From: Rhodopseudomonas palustris
Lineage (GTDB): Bacteria; Pseudomonadota; Alphaproteobacteria; Rhizobiales; Xanthobacteraceae
Reading direction: 5' to 3'
Length of the DNA: 64,000 bases
Assembly: GCF_013415845.1 (NCBI RefSeq)
Contig: NZ_CP058907.1
Span: forward strand, 868,001-932,000
Shown: positions 35,462 through 46,669 of the stretch, piece by piece
Numbering within the stretch: position 1 is the first letter of the stretch
How the letters are laid out: each line of letters starts with the position of its first letter
The notes under the pieces: model-generated
Databases searched by the model: none
What the model saw: only the letters and a program-made list of their open reading frames with translations
Told to the model about the DNA's origin: nothing
Made by a program: the position numbers and the translations under genes

Positions 35462-36013
35462 ATGCGAAGCGGCCTGCTCAGGGCGTGTTTGCTCGTGCTC
35501 GCCGTGGCTGCGGCGGCGCTGTCGCCGCATGCGTCCCGCGCCCAAGCCAATATCGATCGTATCGGCGGCGATTACCTGCGGACGCCTGTGACCAGTGGCG
35601 ACCCGGCCGAATGCGCGCTGATGTGCGAGCGCGACAAGCGCTGCCGGTCTTGGACTTTCAGCTATCCACGCTCGCCTGAAGATGGCGCGATGTGCTGGCT
35701 CAAGAGCACGGTCCCACCGCGTACCCCGAATTCATGCTGCGTGTCGGGTGTTCGTGGTGCCGGTGTGCTGGAGCCGCGCAACGATTCCAACGAGGTTTCG
35801 ATCGACCGCTTCGGCGGCGACTACCGCAATTTCGAAATGAAGGCCGGCGAGGGCGACGATGTCTGCAAGGCCGCCTGCGTCGACGAACATAAATGCCGGG
35901 CCTGGACCTACGCGCGCCCCGGCTATGTCGGCCGCAACGCCCGCTGTTTCCTGAAGAGCCAGATCAAGCCGCCGCGCCGCAAGGCCGGGTTCATCTCCGG
36001 CGTGGTGCGCTGA
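35462..36013 (+). CDS. Exported protein with two PAN/apple-type domains
   Basis: A 183-residue protein with a Sec signal peptide (residues 1-27, LLRACLLVLAVAAAALS then ASRAQA). Two repeats of about 70 residues follow, each with the PAN pattern: IDRIGGDYLR plus CALMCERDKRCRSWTF, and IDRFGGDYRNF plus VCKAACVDEHKCRAWTY, each ending with a WLKS/FLKS strand and a closing SG(V/G). Eleven cysteines after the signal suggest disulfide bonds. PAN domains bind protein or carbohydrate; the partner is unknown. It stands alone in the plus direction. Confidence 0.88.
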   Translation: MRSGLLRACLLVLAVAAAALSPHASRAQANIDRIGGDYLRTPVTSGDPAECALMCERDKRCRSWTFSYPRSPEDGAMCWLKSTVPPRTPNSCCVSGVRGAGVLEPRNDSNEVSIDRFGGDYRNFEMKAGEGDDVCKAACVDEHKCRAWTYARPGYVGRNARCFLKSQIKPPRRKAGFISGVVR

Positions 36014-36046
36014 CGCGCGAAGCGCTCTGACTCAAAGCCCTATGGC

Positions 36047-36817
36047 TCAATGCACCGCGGTGAAGAACCGCGCGACGCGGAAGCCTGAGAACCAATCCGT
36101 CACCGGCTGGCGACGGACGCCGGGATTCCACGATCCGACGATGGCATCGACGCGGCCGACCAGGTCGTCGATCGGCAGCAGGCCGACGCCGCCTTCGCTC
36201 ACCGGCACGCGGCTGTCGGCGGAATTGTCGCGATTGTCGCCCATCACGAACAGGTGGCCGGGCGGCACCGTGACTTCCGCCGTGTTGTCGAGCCGGCCGT
36301 TGTCATAGAGCTTGAAGATCGGGTGGGCGACGCCGCCGGGCAGCGTCTCAATGTAGCGCGCGGCGGTCTCATAAGAGCCGTTGTCATCCTCGGCGCGGCC
36401 GACGCCGTCCGGCGTTACCTTGGCGGCGACGCCGTTGATGAACACCCGGCCGTTGTCGAGCTGCACCCGGTCGCCGGGCAGGCCGACCACGCGCTTGACC
36501 CAGACCTGCGAGCGATCGCCGGACCAGCGAAACACCACCACGTCGCCGCGGTGCGGCGTAGAGCCGAACACGCGGCCGCTTTCCGGCACCGAGACATGGA
36601 TCGGCAGCGACGCAGCCGAATAGCCGTATGGATATTTCGAGGCGAGCAGCGCGTCGCCGATCAGCAGCGTCGGCTCCATCGAGCCGGACGGCACGTAGAA
36701 CGGCTCGGCGACCGCGCCCTTGCCGACCAGCACGATCGCCACCACGGCGGCGAGCTGCGTCAGCTGCGAGCCCCAGCGCCGCGCGGTGCTCGCGGCCGTC
36801 TCCGTCTTCGTCGTCAT
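36047..36817 (-). CDS. lepB: Signal peptidase I
   Basis: Cleaves Sec and Tat signal peptides at the outer face of the inner membrane. 256 residues: an N-terminal anchor helix (LAAVVAIVLVGKGAVA), the serine nucleophile in YVPSGSMEPT (Ser46), the general-base lysine in VWVKRVVGLPGDRV (Lys108), and the late box GDNRDNSADSR. The start overlaps the tldD stop by four bases, so both are co-transcribed. This may not be the only lepB of the genome. Confidence 0.95.
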   Translation of the reverse strand: MTTKTETAASTARRWGSQLTQLAAVVAIVLVGKGAVAEPFYVPSGSMEPTLLIGDALLASKYPYGYSAASLPIHVSVPESGRVFGSTPHRGDVVVFRWSGDRSQVWVKRVVGLPGDRVQLDNGRVFINGVAAKVTPDGVGRAEDDNGSYETAARYIETLPGGVAHPIFKLYDNGRLDNTAEVTVPPGHLFVMGDNRDNSADSRVPVSEGGVGLLPIDDLVGRVDAIVGSWNPGVRRQPVTDWFSGFRVARFFTAVH

Positions 36818-38241
36818 CCGCCGGTGCCTCCGACCGTAATCTTGTCCATGCGCAGTGTCGGCTGGCCGACGCCCACCGGGACCCCCTGGCCGTTCTTGCC
36901 GCAGGTGCCGATGCCGTCGTCGAGCTGCATGTCATTTCCGATCATGGAAATGCGGTGCAAATCGGTCGGACCATTGCCGATCAGCATCGCCCCCTTCAGC
37001 GGCGCGCCGATTTTGCCGTTCTCGATCCGGTAGGCCTCGGTGCACTGAAACACGTATTTGCCTGACGTGATGTCGACCTGCCCCCCGCCGAAGTTCACCG
37101 CGTAGATGCCGTTTTTCACCGAGGCGAGGATTTCGGCCGGGTCGCGCTGGCCGGCCAGCATATAGGTGTTGGTCATCCGCGGCATCGGCACGTGGGCGTA
37201 GGACTGCCGGCGGCCGTTGCCGGTCGGCTTCATACCCATCAGCCGGGCGTTCTGGCGGTCCTGCATGTAGCCGGTGAGGATGCCGTCCTCGATCAGCACG
37301 GTGCGGCTGGTCGGGGTGCCCTCGTCGTCGATCGACAGCGAGCCGCGCCGCGCCGAGATGGTGCCGTCGTCCACCACGGTGACGCCCTTGGCGGCGACCT
37401 GCTGGCCGAGCAGGCCAGCGAAGGCGGAGGTCTTCTTGCGGTTGAAATCGCCCTCGAGGCCGTGGCCGACTGCCTCGTGCAGCATCACGCCGGGCCAGCC
37501 GGGGCCGAGCACCACGTCCATCTCGCCGGCGGGCGCGGGCACGGATTCGAGATTGACCAGCGCCTCGCGCAGCGCGCCATCGGCGGCGTCGCGCCACGCC
37601 TTGGTCTCGATGAACCGCGCATAAGGCTCGCGGCCGCCATAACCCTTGGAGCCGCTCTCCTGGCGGTCACCCTGGCCGGCGACCACCGAGACGTTGACGC
37701 GCACGAGCGGGCGGATGTCGCGATAGCTCTCGCCGTCGGGGCGCAGGATTTCAACCACCTGCCAGGTGGCGCCGACCGAGACCGACACCTGCCGCACCCG
37801 CGGATCCTTGTCGCGGATATAGGCGTCGATCTCGCCGAGCAGCTTGACCTTGGCTTCAAAGCCCGGCGCGTCGAGCGGGTTGTCGTCACCATACAGCTGT
37901 ACATTGGTGTGCGGCGGCGCCACCGACAGGCTGCCGCTGTAGTCGCCGCGCACCGCAGCGACCGCATCCGCGGCGCGGATCAGCGCCGGCAGCGACACGT
38001 CGGAGGAATGCGCATAGCCGACCGCATCGTCCTTAACGGCGCGTAAACCGAAGCCCTGCGCGGTGTCGTAGGTCGCCTGCTTCAGCCGGCCGTTGTCGAA
38101 TGCCAGCGCTTCGGTCTGGCTGTATTCGAGAAACAGCTCGCCATCGTCCGCCCCCTGCAGCCCCCGCGCGATCTCGCGCCTCACCTCGTCCCGATCGAGA
38201 TTGGCGCGGTCGATGAGCGAGGTCTGGGCTGGGTTGGTCAT
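36814..38241 (-). CDS. tldD: Metalloprotease TldD
   Basis: One half of the TldD/TldE (PmbA) zinc protease that degrades unfolded peptides and processes modified peptides. 475 residues, with the zinc motif HEAVGH (His255, Glu256, His260) in MLHEAVGHGLEGDF and the C-terminal barrel with FQCTEAYRIENGKIG. The start at 38241 (MTNPAQTS) has AGGA five bases upstream; the open frame runs to 38274. It forms an operon with lepB. A TldE partner is not in the window. Confidence 0.95.
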   Translation of the reverse strand: MTNPAQTSLIDRANLDRDEVRREIARGLQGADDGELFLEYSQTEALAFDNGRLKQATYDTAQGFGLRAVKDDAVGYAHSSDVSLPALIRAADAVAAVRGDYSGSLSVAPPHTNVQLYGDDNPLDAPGFEAKVKLLGEIDAYIRDKDPRVRQVSVSVGATWQVVEILRPDGESYRDIRPLVRVNVSVVAGQGDRQESGSKGYGGREPYARFIETKAWRDAADGALREALVNLESVPAPAGEMDVVLGPGWPGVMLHEAVGHGLEGDFNRKKTSAFAGLLGQQVAAKGVTVVDDGTISARRGSLSIDDEGTPTSRTVLIEDGILTGYMQDRQNARLMGMKPTGNGRRQSYAHVPMPRMTNTYMLAGQRDPAEILASVKNGIYAVNFGGGQVDITSGKYVFQCTEAYRIENGKIGAPLKGAMLIGNGPTDLHRISMIGNDMQLDDGIGTCGKNGQGVPVGVGQPTLRMDKITVGGTGG

Positions 38242-38362
38242 GAGGTCCTGTTCCCGAAGTTGTTTGGGTGACAAGATAGGTGGTCTGAGCTGGTTCTGCG
38301 AGGGGTTGGCGGATTTAGGCGCGGCGCCTTCGCCCCGCTGAAAAGCATGCTATGGTCTTCAA

Positions 38363-38584
38363 ATGGATTACCGGGAGATCATCACCATCGAGCCGGGGAA
38401 GCGCGGCGGTCGCCCCTGCATTCGCCACATGCGGATCGCAGTCGCGGATGTGCTCGGCTGGCTGGCAGACGGGCAGAGTCCGGAAGAGATCATCTCAGAT
38501 TTTCCGGAGCTGACCGACCAGGACATCCGTGCGGCGCTCGCATATGCGGCGGATCGTGAACGGCGGCTCATCACGGCTTCGTAA
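38363..38584 (+). CDS. DUF433 antitoxin-like protein
   Basis: A 73-residue protein of the DUF433 family: ITIEPGKRGGRPCIRHMRIA, VADVLGWLADGQSPEEI, DFPELTDQDIRAALAYAADRE. The family has a winged-HTH-like fold and is usually the antitoxin partner of a PIN-like DUF5615 protein, as here, where its TAA stop shares one base with the next ATG. It probably represses its own promoter. The small size and tight overlap are standard for toxin-antitoxin pairs. Confidence 0.9.
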   Translation: MDYREIITIEPGKRGGRPCIRHMRIAVADVLGWLADGQSPEEIISDFPELTDQDIRAALAYAADRERRLITAS

Positions 38585-38913
38585 TGAAGCTGCTGTTCGA
38601 CCAGAACCTCAGCTTTAAACTCTGCCAAGACGTCTCTGATCTTTTCCCAGGATCGTGCCACGTACGCGATGTCGGCCTGACGCAGGCGGATGACCGGACG
38701 ATATGGAGCTTCGCTCGGGCCAATCAGTTGACGATCGTGTCCCAGGATGCCGATTTTTCCGATATGGCGATGCTGCTCGGGCCGCCGCCGAAAGTGATTT
38801 GGGTACGCTCAGGAAATCGGCCGCGCGTCGCAATCGCGCTGTTGCTTCGAACCCATTCCGGCCTGATCGCGGAGTTCGAGGTGAATGATGCGGTCTGTCT
38901 GGAAATCTACTAG
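38584..38913 (+). CDS. DUF5615 PIN-like toxin candidate
   Basis: A 109-residue PIN-like protein: KLLFDQNLSFKLC at the N-terminus (acidic Asp6), VRDVGLTQADDRTIWSFARA, then TIVSQDADFSDMA and VIWVRSGN. The spaced acidic residues suit a metal-dependent RNase as in VapC-type toxins. It is translationally coupled to the DUF433 gene. Toxicity is predicted from the family and the pairing, not shown. Confidence 0.88.
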   Translation: MKLLFDQNLSFKLCQDVSDLFPGSCHVRDVGLTQADDRTIWSFARANQLTIVSQDADFSDMAMLLGPPPKVIWVRSGNRPRVAIALLLRTHSGLIAEFEVNDAVCLEIY

Positions 38914-38959
38914 CCGAGATATCCGATACTCAGCGCGAAGTCGGTGCAGGGTGTCTCGC

Positions 38960-38986
38960 TTGACATTATATCGCGCACGATATAAA
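38960..38986 (+). promoter_or_regulatory. ohrR promoter with embedded OhrR operator
   Basis: TTGACA (38960-38965) is followed by the perfect inverted repeat TTATATCG-CGCA-CGATATAA (38966-38985), whose right arm includes a TATAAA (38981-38986). A bound repressor would block the promoter. The same half-site recurs upstream of ohr. Confidence 0.78.
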
Positions 38987-38995
38987 TCGCTTTTC

Positions 38996-39466
38996 ATGAA
39001 ATCGTCCTCGACATCGTCACGCGCGCCGCGTCCGGCGGACAAGCTGAAGCTGGAGACCCAGCTCTGCTTCGCGCTATATTCGACGCTGCTCGGGGTCAAC
39101 AAAGTATATCGGTCGCTGCTGCGCGAGCTCGATCTGACCTACCCGCAATATCTCGTCATGCTGGTGTTGTGGGAGAGGGATCAGGTCAACGTCTCGGAGA
39201 TCTGCGATCAGCTGTTCCTCGAAACCACGACGCTGACGCCGCTGCTGAAGCGGCTGGAAGCACGGGGGCTGATCCGGCGACGGCGATCGGCCGAGGACGA
39301 GCGTCAGGTGATCGTGTCGTTGACCGAGGAGGGCCGGGCGCTGCGGGCGCGGGTCAAGCACGTGCCCGACTGCCTTGCCGAAGCAATGGGCTATTCCGGC
39401 GCCGAGATCGCCGATCTTCGCGACCGGCTCACCGGCCTTCGCACCAATCTGTTTCGTAGCGCCTGA
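38996..39466 (+). CDS. ohrR: Organic hydroperoxide sensor OhrR (MarR family)
   Basis: A 156-residue repressor of the OhrR branch. The diagnostic N-terminal LETQLCFALYSTL holds the peroxide-sensing Cys24; the winged HTH follows (VSEICDQLFLETTTLTPLLK, EDERQVIVSLTEEG). On oxidation by organic hydroperoxides OhrR leaves DNA and ohr is expressed. The start at 38996 follows the operator directly. ohr lies 114 bases downstream in the same direction with its own operator, so both are probably repressed independently. Confidence 0.95.
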   Translation: MKSSSTSSRAPRPADKLKLETQLCFALYSTLLGVNKVYRSLLRELDLTYPQYLVMLVLWERDQVNVSEICDQLFLETTTLTPLLKRLEARGLIRRRRSAEDERQVIVSLTEEGRALRARVKHVPDCLAEAMGYSGAEIADLRDRLTGLRTNLFRSA

Positions 39467-39510
39467 TCGGGGATGACGTTGAGCACGTTCAGCCGCTTTT
39501 CCTTCTTTAA

Positions 39511-39542
39511 TATATCGCTCGCGATATAGCGTCGCGCGATAT
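39511..39542 (+). promoter_or_regulatory. Tandem OhrR operators upstream of ohr
   Basis: Perfect inverted repeat TATATCGC-TC-GCGATATA (39511-39528), overlapped by a second, one-mismatch copy with arms ATATAGCG (39524-39531) and CGCGATAT (39535-39542). It shares the ATATCG core with the ohrR promoter site. The -10 element probably lies inside. Confidence 0.75.
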
Positions 39543-39580
39543 TAATCCGCCGCCTCTCTCCCACCTGAAAGGACCACACC

Positions 39581-40006
39581 ATGTCAGTCGAGAAAGTTCT
39601 CTACCGCGCCACTGCCACCGCCACCGGAGGCCGCGACGGACGCGGCGTCAGCAGCGATGGCCATCTCGATGTTGCCCTCACCACGCCGAAGGAACTCGGC
39701 GGCGCTGGTGGTGCCGGCACCAATCCGGAGCAGCTGTTTGCGGTCGGCTACTCGGCCTGCTTCCTCGGTGCGATGAAGTTCGTCGCCGGCCGCGACAAGC
39801 TGCCGATCCCGAAGGATGTCAGCGTCACCGGCTCGGTGGGCATCGGCCCGATCCCGACCGGCTTCGGCATCGAAGTGGAGCTGAAGATCAGCCTGCCGGG
39901 CATGGATCCGGCACAGGCGCAGACGCTGGTCGATCGCGCCCACATTGTCTGTCCGTATTCCAACGCCACCCGTGGCAACATCGACGTCACGTTGACCCTG
40001 GTCTGA
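39581..40006 (+). CDS. ohr: Organic hydroperoxide resistance protein Ohr
   Basis: Thiol peroxidase of the OsmC/Ohr family that reduces organic hydroperoxides. 141 residues with both catalytic cysteines: Cys60 in [13 protein letters not shown] and Cys124 in [16 protein letters not shown], plus Arg18 and Glu50 at the positions expected for the active-site triad. AAAGGA lies shortly before the ATG. Regulated by OhrR through the palindromes upstream. Confidence 0.96.
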   Translation: MSVEKVLYRATATATGGRDGRGVSSDGHLDVALTTPKELGGAGGAGTNPEQLFAVGYSACFLGAMKFVAGRDKLPIPKDVSVTGSVGIGPIPTGFGIEVELKISLPGMDPAQAQTLVDRAHIVCPYSNATRGNIDVTLTLV

Positions 40007-40048
40007 GCGGCCTGGCCGCCTCGCCAAGGCGGCCGTTGACAACACTGA

Positions 40049-40161
40049 CGTCATCGCCCGCGGATGCGGGCGACCCAGTATTCCAGGGCGCTTGTTGGTT
40101 CGCCGCGCGCTTGCCACGGAAGCTCTGCGATACTGGGTCCCCCGCATGCGCGGGGGATGAC
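40049..40161. repeat. Palindromic repeat, family 4
   Basis: CGTCATCGCCCGCGGATGCG and ACCCAGTATTCCAGG on the left face GATACTGGGT and CCCCGCATGCGCGGGGGATGACA on the right (the last quoted arm spans 40139-40161). Translated on the minus strand it gives SSPAHAGDP and TGSPASAGDD, peptides often seen as spurious annotations in this bacterial family. It lies between convergent genes. Only one copy is in the window. Confidence 0.8.
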
Positions 40162-40238
40162 AGCATCATTCTGTTCACGGGCTTCTTGCCCAACACGAGG
40201 AGGGCTTGCGTTACGCCGTCGTTCTTGCGCAGGGCGGC

Positions 40239-40787
40239 CTACGGGAGCTTGTCGTAGCCTTCGCCGAGGCCGTTGAGGCTGAGCGGGAAGCCGATGCCTT
40301 CTTCCGGCGTTTCGAAAATGATGAAGGTCGCGGTCTTGGCGTTGCGCAGCTGGCCGAGCAGCTTGTCGTCCATCACCACTTCAGCGACGCAGCCGTTCGG
40401 CAGGCAGCGCACGAAGCCGGCGCGGCCGATATCGGCGTTGTCGAGCTTGAGGCCGAGACCCGACGGCAGCAGCACGCCGAGCGGCGCCACCACGCGCATC
40501 AGCTTGCTCTTCTGATCGGCTGTCTTGAGGATGATGACGGTGAGGCCGGCGTTGGAGCGATCCTCCGCCACCACGCTCTGAATCAGCGCGCACTGCTCGG
40601 CCTTGGCGCCGGGCGGGGTATCGCAGCGGATCTGCCAGTCACCATGCACGGACTTCACCGCGCCCTGGGCCTGGGCCGTGCCGCTGCCGGCCACCGCGGC
40701 CAGCGCGATCAACCCGACCGCCAGCATGGCCCCGGACGCAGCGCGGCGGCTCGAGGCAAGGATTGGCGAAAGTCTGGCGAAGCCCAT
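40239..40787 (-). CDS. Invasion-associated locus B (IalB) family protein
   Basis: A 182-residue exported protein: an N-terminal signal (ASGAMLAVGLIALAAVA, then GTAQAQ) and the IalB domain, with VHGDWQIRCDTPPG, CALIQSVVAEDRSNAG, LLPSGLGLKLDN and FVRCLPNGCVAEV. Cysteines of the domain are conserved and probably form disulfides. The name comes from Bartonella; in free-living relatives the role is unknown and probably periplasmic. The start at 40787 (MGFARLSP) is chosen because upstream residues look non-coding. Confidence 0.87.
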   Translation of the reverse strand: MGFARLSPILASSRRAASGAMLAVGLIALAAVAGSGTAQAQGAVKSVHGDWQIRCDTPPGAKAEQCALIQSVVAEDRSNAGLTVIILKTADQKSKLMRVVAPLGVLLPSGLGLKLDNADIGRAGFVRCLPNGCVAEVVMDDKLLGQLRNAKTATFIIFETPEEGIGFPLSLNGLGEGYDKLP

Positions 40788-41195
40788 CAGAGGTGTTTCC
40801 GAGGTGGTGACGGTTGAACGGGATGGTCGGCGGCGGGTTCCGACTGACCGGCAATGACGGCGCCATGAAGGCAGCGCGCGCGCCAGCGAATCAGGCTTCC
40901 GTGACATCCGGGTGCTTTGCCTACAGCGAGGGGCACATCTGTCAAGCCGGCCTCACAAGACCTGGCCGGCGTGTCAGTCACGCCGGACGGAATCCGCGAC
41001 CGATGAGCAGTCCAGGGTTGTTTGCACGCGCAACTCCTCACTCGTGCATTGCGAGGGGCGGCGAATTGTGTTTGAAAAGTAGAATAAGAAGCGTTCGCAC
41101 TTAGGCTACGCTTTTGTGCCGAGCGCAATAAAACTGCACGGCCGGTCACGCCGAAACGGCGGGCTCGCTGTGCTAGTCATAGGGAGCGCAGCGGC
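40788..41195. other. Divergent intergenic region (IalB / cox operon)
   Basis: About 408 bases upstream of both the IalB gene and coxB. It should contain the main cox operon promoter. An AT-rich patch around 41063-41092 (with TAGAAT at 41080) is the best candidate, but no matching -35 hexamer was found at proper spacing. Open frames here have no recognisable homology pattern. Confidence 0.4.
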
Positions 41196-43746
<2,551 letters not shown>

Positions 43747-43818
43747 GGCCGGTGTTGGAACCTGCATCCGCCGCCGTCGTTGCGGCGGGGGATGCAGCTC
43801 GAAAGAAGAGGTGAGCCC

Positions 43819-44757
43819 GTGTCGGTCATCGACGTCAATCCGATCCCGCTTGCGCCCCGGATATCCGAAGCCGGCGTCGCCGACTACATCGCGCTGCTCA
43901 AGCCGCGGGTGATGTCGCTGGTGGTGTTCACTGCTCTGGTCGGCCTGTTGATGGCCCCCGGCAGCTTCCATCCGGTGCTGGCGATCACCGCGATCATCTG
44001 CATCGCGGTCGGCGGCGGCGCCGCCGGCGCGCTAAACATGTGGTACGAGGACGACATCGACGCCAAGATGACGCGCACCGCCAACCGGCCGATCCCGCGC
44101 GGGCGGGTGACGCGGCCGGAGGCGCTGACCTTCGGCATGACGCTGGCGTTCTTCTCGGTGGTCACGCTCGGCATCCTGGTGAACTGGATCGCCGCCGCAC
44201 TGCTCGCCTTCACCATTTTCTTCTACGTCGTGATCTACACGATGTGGCTGAAGCGCTGGACCGCGCAGAACATCGTGATCGGCGGCGCCGCCGGTGCGTT
44301 GCCGCCGGTGGTGGCGTGGGCATCGGTCACTGGATCGCTGGCGGTCGAGCCGATCCTGCTGTTCCTGATCATCTTCTTCTGGACCCCGCCGCACTTCTGG
44401 GCGCTGGCTCTGTTTCGGAACGACGACTACGCCCGCGCCGGGGTGCCGATGCTGCCGGTCGTCGCGGGCCCCGATCACACCCGGCTGCAGATTCTGCTAT
44501 ACACCGTTGCGCTGGTCGCGGTCGCGGCCGCGCCGTGGCCGCTCGGCTATTTCGACGCGATCTATGGCGTGGCGTCGCTGGCGCTCGGCGGCTGGATGCT
44601 GGTGCTGGCGGTGCGGGTGTATCGCCATCGTTCCGGCAGCGCCGCGCTGCGCGCGACCCGTAATCTGTTCAAGTTCTCGATCCTGTATCTGTTCGCGCTG
44701 TTTGCGATCCTGTTGGTCGAGGTGATCGCCGCGACCGTGCTGAGGCTGATCGGCTAA
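43819..44757 (+). CDS. ctaB: Protoheme IX farnesyltransferase (heme O synthase)
   Basis: Adds a farnesyl group to heme b to make heme O, precursor of the heme A used by CoxA. A 312-residue membrane protein of the UbiA superfamily with the prenyl-diphosphate motif [14 protein letters not shown] and a second acidic loop (DHTRLQ near residue 215). The GTG start at 43819 has GAGGTG five bases upstream. Between coxA and the small coxF gene in the operon. Confidence 0.96.
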   Translation: MSVIDVNPIPLAPRISEAGVADYIALLKPRVMSLVVFTALVGLLMAPGSFHPVLAITAIICIAVGGGAAGALNMWYEDDIDAKMTRTANRPIPRGRVTRPEALTFGMTLAFFSVVTLGILVNWIAAALLAFTIFFYVVIYTMWLKRWTAQNIVIGGAAGALPPVVAWASVTGSLAVEPILLFLIIFFWTPPHFWALALFRNDDYARAGVPMLPVVAGPDHTRLQILLYTVALVAVAAAPWPLGYFDAIYGVASLALGGWMLVLAVRVYRHRSGSAALRATRNLFKFSILYLFALFAILLVEVIAATVLRLIG

Positions 44758-44768
44758 TGGAGGGCGCG

Positions 44769-44936
44769 ATGGAGCCAGCTCATAAGACGCCGCCCGGTAT
44801 CGTCCTCACCGATGCGCAGAAAAAGCGCCAGCGCGAACGCTCGATCGCCATCGCAGTCGCGCTCGGCGTGCTGGTGGTGCTGTTCTTCGCCGTAACCCTG
44901 GTCAAGGGGCCGGCGGTACTGCACCGGCCGATGTGA
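44769..44936 (+). CDS. coxF: CoxF-like small membrane protein
   Basis: A 55-residue protein: [20 protein letters not shown], a basic segment, then one transmembrane helix ([20 protein letters not shown]) and a short tail. Small single-helix proteins occupy this place between ctaB and ctaG in Bradyrhizobium-type cox operons and are called CoxF; the exact role is unknown, probably in oxidase assembly. GGAGG lies upstream of the ATG at 44769; an ATG at 44757 overlapping the ctaB stop would add four residues. Its stop is followed closely by ctaG. Confidence 0.85.
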   Translation: MEPAHKTPPGIVLTDAQKKRQRERSIAIAVALGVLVVLFFAVTLVKGPAVLHRPM

Positions 44937-44950
44937 GGGAGGTGCCGCCG

Positions 44951-45577
44951 ATGTCGCCGCCGCTTCCGCAAGCTCCGCAGCAGCCGGCACCACGCCGAGG
45001 ACTCGGACGCGATACGGCGGTGGCAGCGGTGTGCGGTCTGGTTGTCGCCCTGATGGTCGGGGCGTCGTTCGCGGCCGTGCCGTTCTATAACTGGTTCTGC
45101 CGCACCACCGGGTTTAACGGCACCACGCAGGTTGCCCGCGCTGTGCCGAGTTCGGCGCCGCTCGATCGCACCGTCACGGTAAGCTTCGATTCCAACGTCA
45201 ACGGCCTGCCGTGGAAGTTCGAGCCGGAGCAGCGCGAGATCGAGGTGCCGATCGGCAAGGTGGTGACGGTGTATTACCGCATCACCAACCTGTCGCGCTC
45301 CGACACCGTCGGACAGGCGGCCTATAATGTCACGCCGCTGACGGTCGGCTCCTACTTCACCAAAATCAATTGCTTCTGCTTCACCGAGCAGCCCCTGGCC
45401 GCCGGTGAGAGCCGCGACATGCCGGTGGTGTTCTACATCGATCCGACGTTCGCTGCCGATTCGGAGAACGACACCGTCAAGACGATCACCTTGTCCTACA
45501 CCTACTACCCGGTGCGCGATCCAGCGCCGAAGCCGGTGGCTTCGAGCGAACCGGCACCGCGCAAGGGCAATCTCTGA
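44951..45577 (+). CDS. ctaG: Cytochrome c oxidase assembly protein CtaG/Cox11
   Basis: Delivers copper to the CuB site of CoxA. 208 residues: one N-terminal membrane helix ([20 protein letters not shown]) followed directly by [15 protein letters not shown], then a periplasmic immunoglobulin-like domain with the copper-binding [10 protein letters not shown] pair. GGAGGTG precedes the ATG at 44951 by seven bases; a GTG at 44933 overlapping the coxF stop is an alternative. Confidence 0.96.
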   Translation: MSPPLPQAPQQPAPRRGLGRDTAVAAVCGLVVALMVGASFAAVPFYNWFCRTTGFNGTTQVARAVPSSAPLDRTVTVSFDSNVNGLPWKFEPEQREIEVPIGKVVTVYYRITNLSRSDTVGQAAYNVTPLTVGSYFTKINCFCFTEQPLAAGESRDMPVVFYIDPTFAADSENDTVKTITLSYTYYPVRDPAPKPVASSEPAPRKGNL

Positions 45578-45648
45578 CAGGAACCGCCGCAACAAGAACG
45601 ACCGGGACACGCATCGCCATCCCGGAGGGATCGAAACGGAGAGCGACA

Positions 45649-46503
45649 ATGGCCACGGCGCACGTCAAGCACCACGACTATCATCTGGTCGATCCGAGCC
45701 CCTGGCCGTTCGTCGGTTCGGTCTCGGCGTTCGTTATGGCGCTTGGCGCGGTGTCCTGGATGCACCACATGTACCAAGGCGCGCCAATCGTGTTCGGTGT
45801 CGGCATCATCGGCGTGCTCTACACCATGGCGAGCTGGTGGAGCGACGTGATCCGCGAGGCGCAGTATCAACACGATCACACCCGCGTGGTGCAGCTCAGT
45901 CACCGCTACGGCATGATCCTGTTCATCGCCTCCGAGGTGATGTTCTTCGTCGCCTGGTTCTGGGCCTATTTCAATGCGGCGCTGTTTCCGGCCGATCCGG
46001 TCCACGCCACCCGCGAGGCGTTGTTCGGCGGGGTGTGGCCGCCGAAAGGAATCGAAACGTTCGACCCGTGGCACCTGCCGTTGCTCAACACCCTGATCCT
46101 GCTGACCTCGGGCACTACGGTGACCTGGGCACACCACGCGCTGCTGCAGAATGACCGCAAGGGCCTGAAGCAGGGGCTGATCTGTACCGTCCTGCTCGGC
46201 GCGACGTTCTCCTGCGTGCAGGTCTACGAATACAGCCACGCCACCTTCTCGTTTGCGGGCAACATCTACGGCGCCACCTTCTTCATGGCGACCGGCTTCC
46301 ACGGCTTTCACGTGCTGGTCGGCACCATCTTCCTGCTGGTTTGCCTGATCCGCGCCTATGCCGGCCACTTTACGCCGAAGCAGCACCTCGGCTTCGAATT
46401 CGCCGCCTGGTACTGGCATTTCGTCGACGTGGTCTGGCTGTTCCTGTTCGTCTGCATCTACGTCTGGGGCCATGGCGCCTCGACCATGGCGCACGGCGGC
46501 TAA
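45649..46503 (+). CDS. coxC: Cytochrome c oxidase subunit III
   Basis: Third core subunit, which stabilises proton uptake and O2 access to CoxA. 284 residues, seven helices, with [20 protein letters not shown] at the N-terminus, [20 protein letters not shown] (conserved Glu), [27 protein letters not shown] and [20 protein letters not shown] lies upstream of the ATG. A family 2 repeat separates it from the next gene in the operon. Confidence 0.97.
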   Translation: MATAHVKHHDYHLVDPSPWPFVGSVSAFVMALGAVSWMHHMYQGAPIVFGVGIIGVLYTMASWWSDVIREAQYQHDHTRVVQLSHRYGMILFIASEVMFFVAWFWAYFNAALFPADPVHATREALFGGVWPPKGIETFDPWHLPLLNTLILLTSGTTVTWAHHALLQNDRKGLKQGLICTVLLGATFSCVQVYEYSHATFSFAGNIYGATFFMATGFHGFHVLVGTIFLLVCLIRAYAGHFTPKQHLGFEFAAWYWHFVDVVWLFLFVCIYVWGHGASTMAHGG

Positions 46504-46584
46504 GACGGGCCGATACGCAGAGGGCGGCTCAAGCGGCCGCTCTCCGCACCTTTAGGGCAACGATCATGAGCCAGTACCAATCCG

Positions 46585-46669
46585 CCATTGTGAGGAGCGA
46601 AGCGACGAAGCAATCCAGGAGCCCCATGCACCGGGCCGTGGATTGCTTCGCCTTCGGCTCGCAATGACG
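46585..46669. repeat. Palindromic repeat, family 2, reaching into the DUF983 gene
   Basis: CATTGTGAGGAGCGAAGCGA and AGCAATCCAGG on the left face GGATTGCTTCGCC and GGCTCGCAATGACG on the right. The ATG of the terminal CAATGACG is the apparent start codon of the DUF983 gene. Confidence 0.88.

Noticed and set aside
39987..40196. A small minus-strand frame encoding SSPAHAGDP-like peptide
   Set aside because: It is the translation of the family 4 palindromic repeat, not a gene.
40814..41149. Open frames in the gap between the IalB and coxB genes
   Set aside because: Overlapping frames on both strands have no homology pattern, no signal or membrane segment and no good ribosome-binding site; the region is better read as regulatory.
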